8,094 bases of DNA from Bacteroidia bacterium (lineage in GTDB: Bacteria; Bacteroidota; Bacteroidia; NS11-12g; UBA9320). The position numbers were made by a program, and so were the translations under genes. The stretch lies in NCBI GenBank assembly GCA_029253325.1, contig JAQWZS010000107.1, forward strand, positions 1 through 8,094, written 5' to 3'. Positions 7,204-8,094 of the stretch are shown in pieces (the stretch's first letter is position 1; every line of letters begins with the position of its first letter). The notes beneath the pieces are model-generated. The model searched no databases. It saw nothing but the letters and a program-made list of their open reading frames with translations, and was not told the origin of the DNA.

Positions 7204-7229
7204 CTATATTGCATTAAAATAAATTATTT

Positions 7230-8042
7230 ATGCAACTTAAAAATAAAATCTCATTGTTTACTGCTCTATTATTAGGGGGATTCTTTTTGCAATCATGTTC
7301 TGACGAAGATGAAAACACACCAAGTACAAATACAACAGATCCAAGTGGATGTTATGTTACCCAAGAGGTAGTAGATGATGGTGAGGAGACAAAGACAATT
7401 ACCTATGTATACAACGATAACAACAACATAATTTCAGCTAGCTCGGTTGTGGGTACAGGTACTCCAAGTACTACAACATTTGAATATGACGGTAATCGAA
7501 TTGTTACAGCTACTGATATTCAAAACATTTATGAATTTAAATACAGTGGAAATAATTCAATTCCTTCAAGAATTGATGTCAAAGAAGGATCTGAAATTAC
7601 AGGATATTATGTCATTCAATCGTCTGGTCTTAATGTAAGTGAATTTGAAGAACATGATTTGACTTCTGGAGATGATATTATTGAATCAACTACAACATTT
7701 GAATATGATAGTAGAGGAAATATGTCCAAGGCTATTGCTAGTGAATTAGATGAGGATACGAAAGAATTAGCTCCTTTCCTAACTTTTGAAGGATCTGTCT
7801 ATGATGGTAAAATAAACCCATATAATTCAAGCTTTGTATTCTTCTTCATGGATCCCGGAAATCCCTCTAAAGTTGGAAAAGAGAATCTCGTAAGTGGACA
7901 GTTATCTATCAATGGTTTCCCCGATAAACTCCCCTTGGCAGCATCGTATGAATATAATGACGACCAGTACCCCACAAGTTTAAGCTTAACAGTACCAGGA
8001 CTTATCACTGAAAGTACAACCATCAGTTACGATTGTAAGTAA
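7230..8042 (+). CDS. Putative surface-exposed lipoprotein with YD-like repeats
   Basis: Function unknown. The 270-residue protein starts at an ATG with a lipoprotein signal: KNK n-region, hydrophobic core, then lipobox LQSC with the lipid-bearing cysteine at 23. The residues after it, CSDEDEN, are strongly acidic and resemble the lipoprotein export signal that sends Bacteroidota lipoproteins to the outer face of the outer membrane. A Thr/Ser/Pro/Asn-rich spacer (29-40) follows. The rest is beta-rich and contains repeats of the form aromatic-x-Y-D/N-x-x-N: YVYNDNNN, then TTTFEYD at 81-87, FKYSGNN, TTTFEYD again at 154-160, YEYNDDQ, and a final ISYD. These recall YD/RHS-type repeats seen in small Bacteroidota lipoproteins. 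C41 and C269 bracket the folded part and could form a disulfide. The protein is acidic. It has no C-terminal sorting domain. A strong terminator follows 6 bases after the stop, so it is probably a single-gene transcript. The lipoprotein call is secure; the role is not. Confidence 0.88.
   Translation: MQLKNKISLFTALLLGGFFLQSCSDEDENTPSTNTTDPSGCYVTQEVVDDGEETKTITYVYNDNNNIISASSVVGTGTPSTTTFEYDGNRIVTATDIQNIYEFKYSGNNSIPSRIDVKEGSEITGYYVIQSSGLNVSEFEEHDLTSGDDIIESTTTFEYDSRGNMSKAIASELDEDTKELAPFLTFEGSVYDGKINPYNSSFVFFFMDPGNPSKVGKENLVSGQLSINGFPDKLPLAASYEYNDDQYPTSLSLTVPGLITESTTISYDCK
7470..7708 (+). repeat. Pair of identical 20-base direct repeats inside the lipoprotein gene
   Basis: Bases 7470-7489 and 7689-7708 are identical (both begin ACTACAACATTTG) and lie 219 bases apart, exactly 73 codons. 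Both encode TTTFEYD in the same frame. The identity at the DNA level, including third positions, suggests a fairly recent internal duplication or gene-conversion event between repeat units, or else strong codon constraint. Confidence 0.6.
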
Positions 8043-8048
8043 TCAAAA

Positions 8049-8094
8049 TAATGTACAAAAAAAAGCTGCCTAGGCAGCTTTTTTTTGTACATTA
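8049..8094. terminator. Bidirectional intrinsic terminator, perfect 46-base palindrome
   Basis: A GC-rich core GCTGCC-TA-GGCAGC is flanked by eight A on the left and eight T on the right, then by GTAC on each side and AT-rich ends. The two halves pair perfectly for 23 bases, from 8049 to the last base of the window. On either strand it forms a stem followed by a T run, so it can end the lipoprotein transcript and probably a facing transcript from beyond the right edge. Confidence 0.93.

Larger units (their letters stand above)
7143..7214 (-). other. Possible 23-codon leader ORF overlapping the miaB start
   Basis: On the minus strand an ATG at 7214 opens 23 codons (beginning MQYSKEMLFW) that end in a TGA at 7145-7143. 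That stop overlaps the TTG start of miaB as TTGA, an arrangement like the ATGA overlaps used for translational coupling. The frame passes through the repeated element at 7168-7203. The peptide resembles nothing I recognise, and frames of this length are common by chance. It would be untranslated if the promoter element at 7154-7161 is the one used. Confidence 0.15.

Noticed and set aside
7447..7638. A 63-codon alternate frame inside the lipoprotein gene, and a 74-codon antisense frame at 7799-8023.
   Set aside because: The main frame has a signal peptide, lipobox and repeats; these overlapping frames have none and are shadows.
1..8094. Search for CRISPR arrays, insertion sequences, integrase or attachment sites, tRNA or rRNA genes, and defence or toxin genes.
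   Set aside because: No regularly spaced repeats, transposase motifs, tRNA-like clover-leaf sequence or such gene families were seen; the window looks like stable core chromosome.

Overview
The window is ordinary chromosomal sequence from a member of the Bacteroidota. The exact genus cannot be read from it, but a Cytophagales- or Flavobacteria-like bacterium fits best. The evidence is AT-rich DNA, no clear Shine-Dalgarno sequence before any gene, a MiaB carrying the linker insertion I associate with this phylum, a large outer-membrane protein of Bacteroidota type, and a lipoprotein whose acidic residues just after the lipid-bearing cysteine resemble the phylum's surface-export signal.

Layout from left to right. 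Positions 1-1388 (minus) hold most of purH, the bifunctional enzyme for the last two steps of IMP synthesis; its C-terminal end lies beyond the left edge. Positions 1474-4401 (minus) encode a roughly 975-residue outer-membrane protein that appears to combine a degenerate peptidase-MA-like domain, a beta-propeller-like middle and an Omp85/BamA-type barrel. A short divergent intergenic region separates it from rocD (4520-5749, plus), a textbook ornithine aminotransferase. rocD meets miaB (5755-7146, minus), the tRNA methylthiotransferase, tail to tail with only 5 bases between the stop codons. A second divergent region of 83 bases contains a repeated 16-17-base element and separates miaB from a 270-residue lipoprotein gene (7230-8042, plus) with YD-like repeats. 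The window closes with a perfect 46-base palindrome, a strong bidirectional intrinsic terminator.

The genes do not form an obvious pathway or operon. purH, rocD and miaB are housekeeping or central-metabolism genes; the other two act in the cell envelope. No intergenic gap exceeds 90 bases. No mobile element, CRISPR array, rRNA or tRNA was seen, and I see no convincing novel multi-gene system. The points most worth a second look are the architecture and start of the outer-membrane protein, the repeat-bearing miaB/lipoprotein intergenic region with a TTG start and an overlapping mini-ORF, and the terminal palindrome. Several genes offer non-ATG starts, and the start choices are explained per gene.
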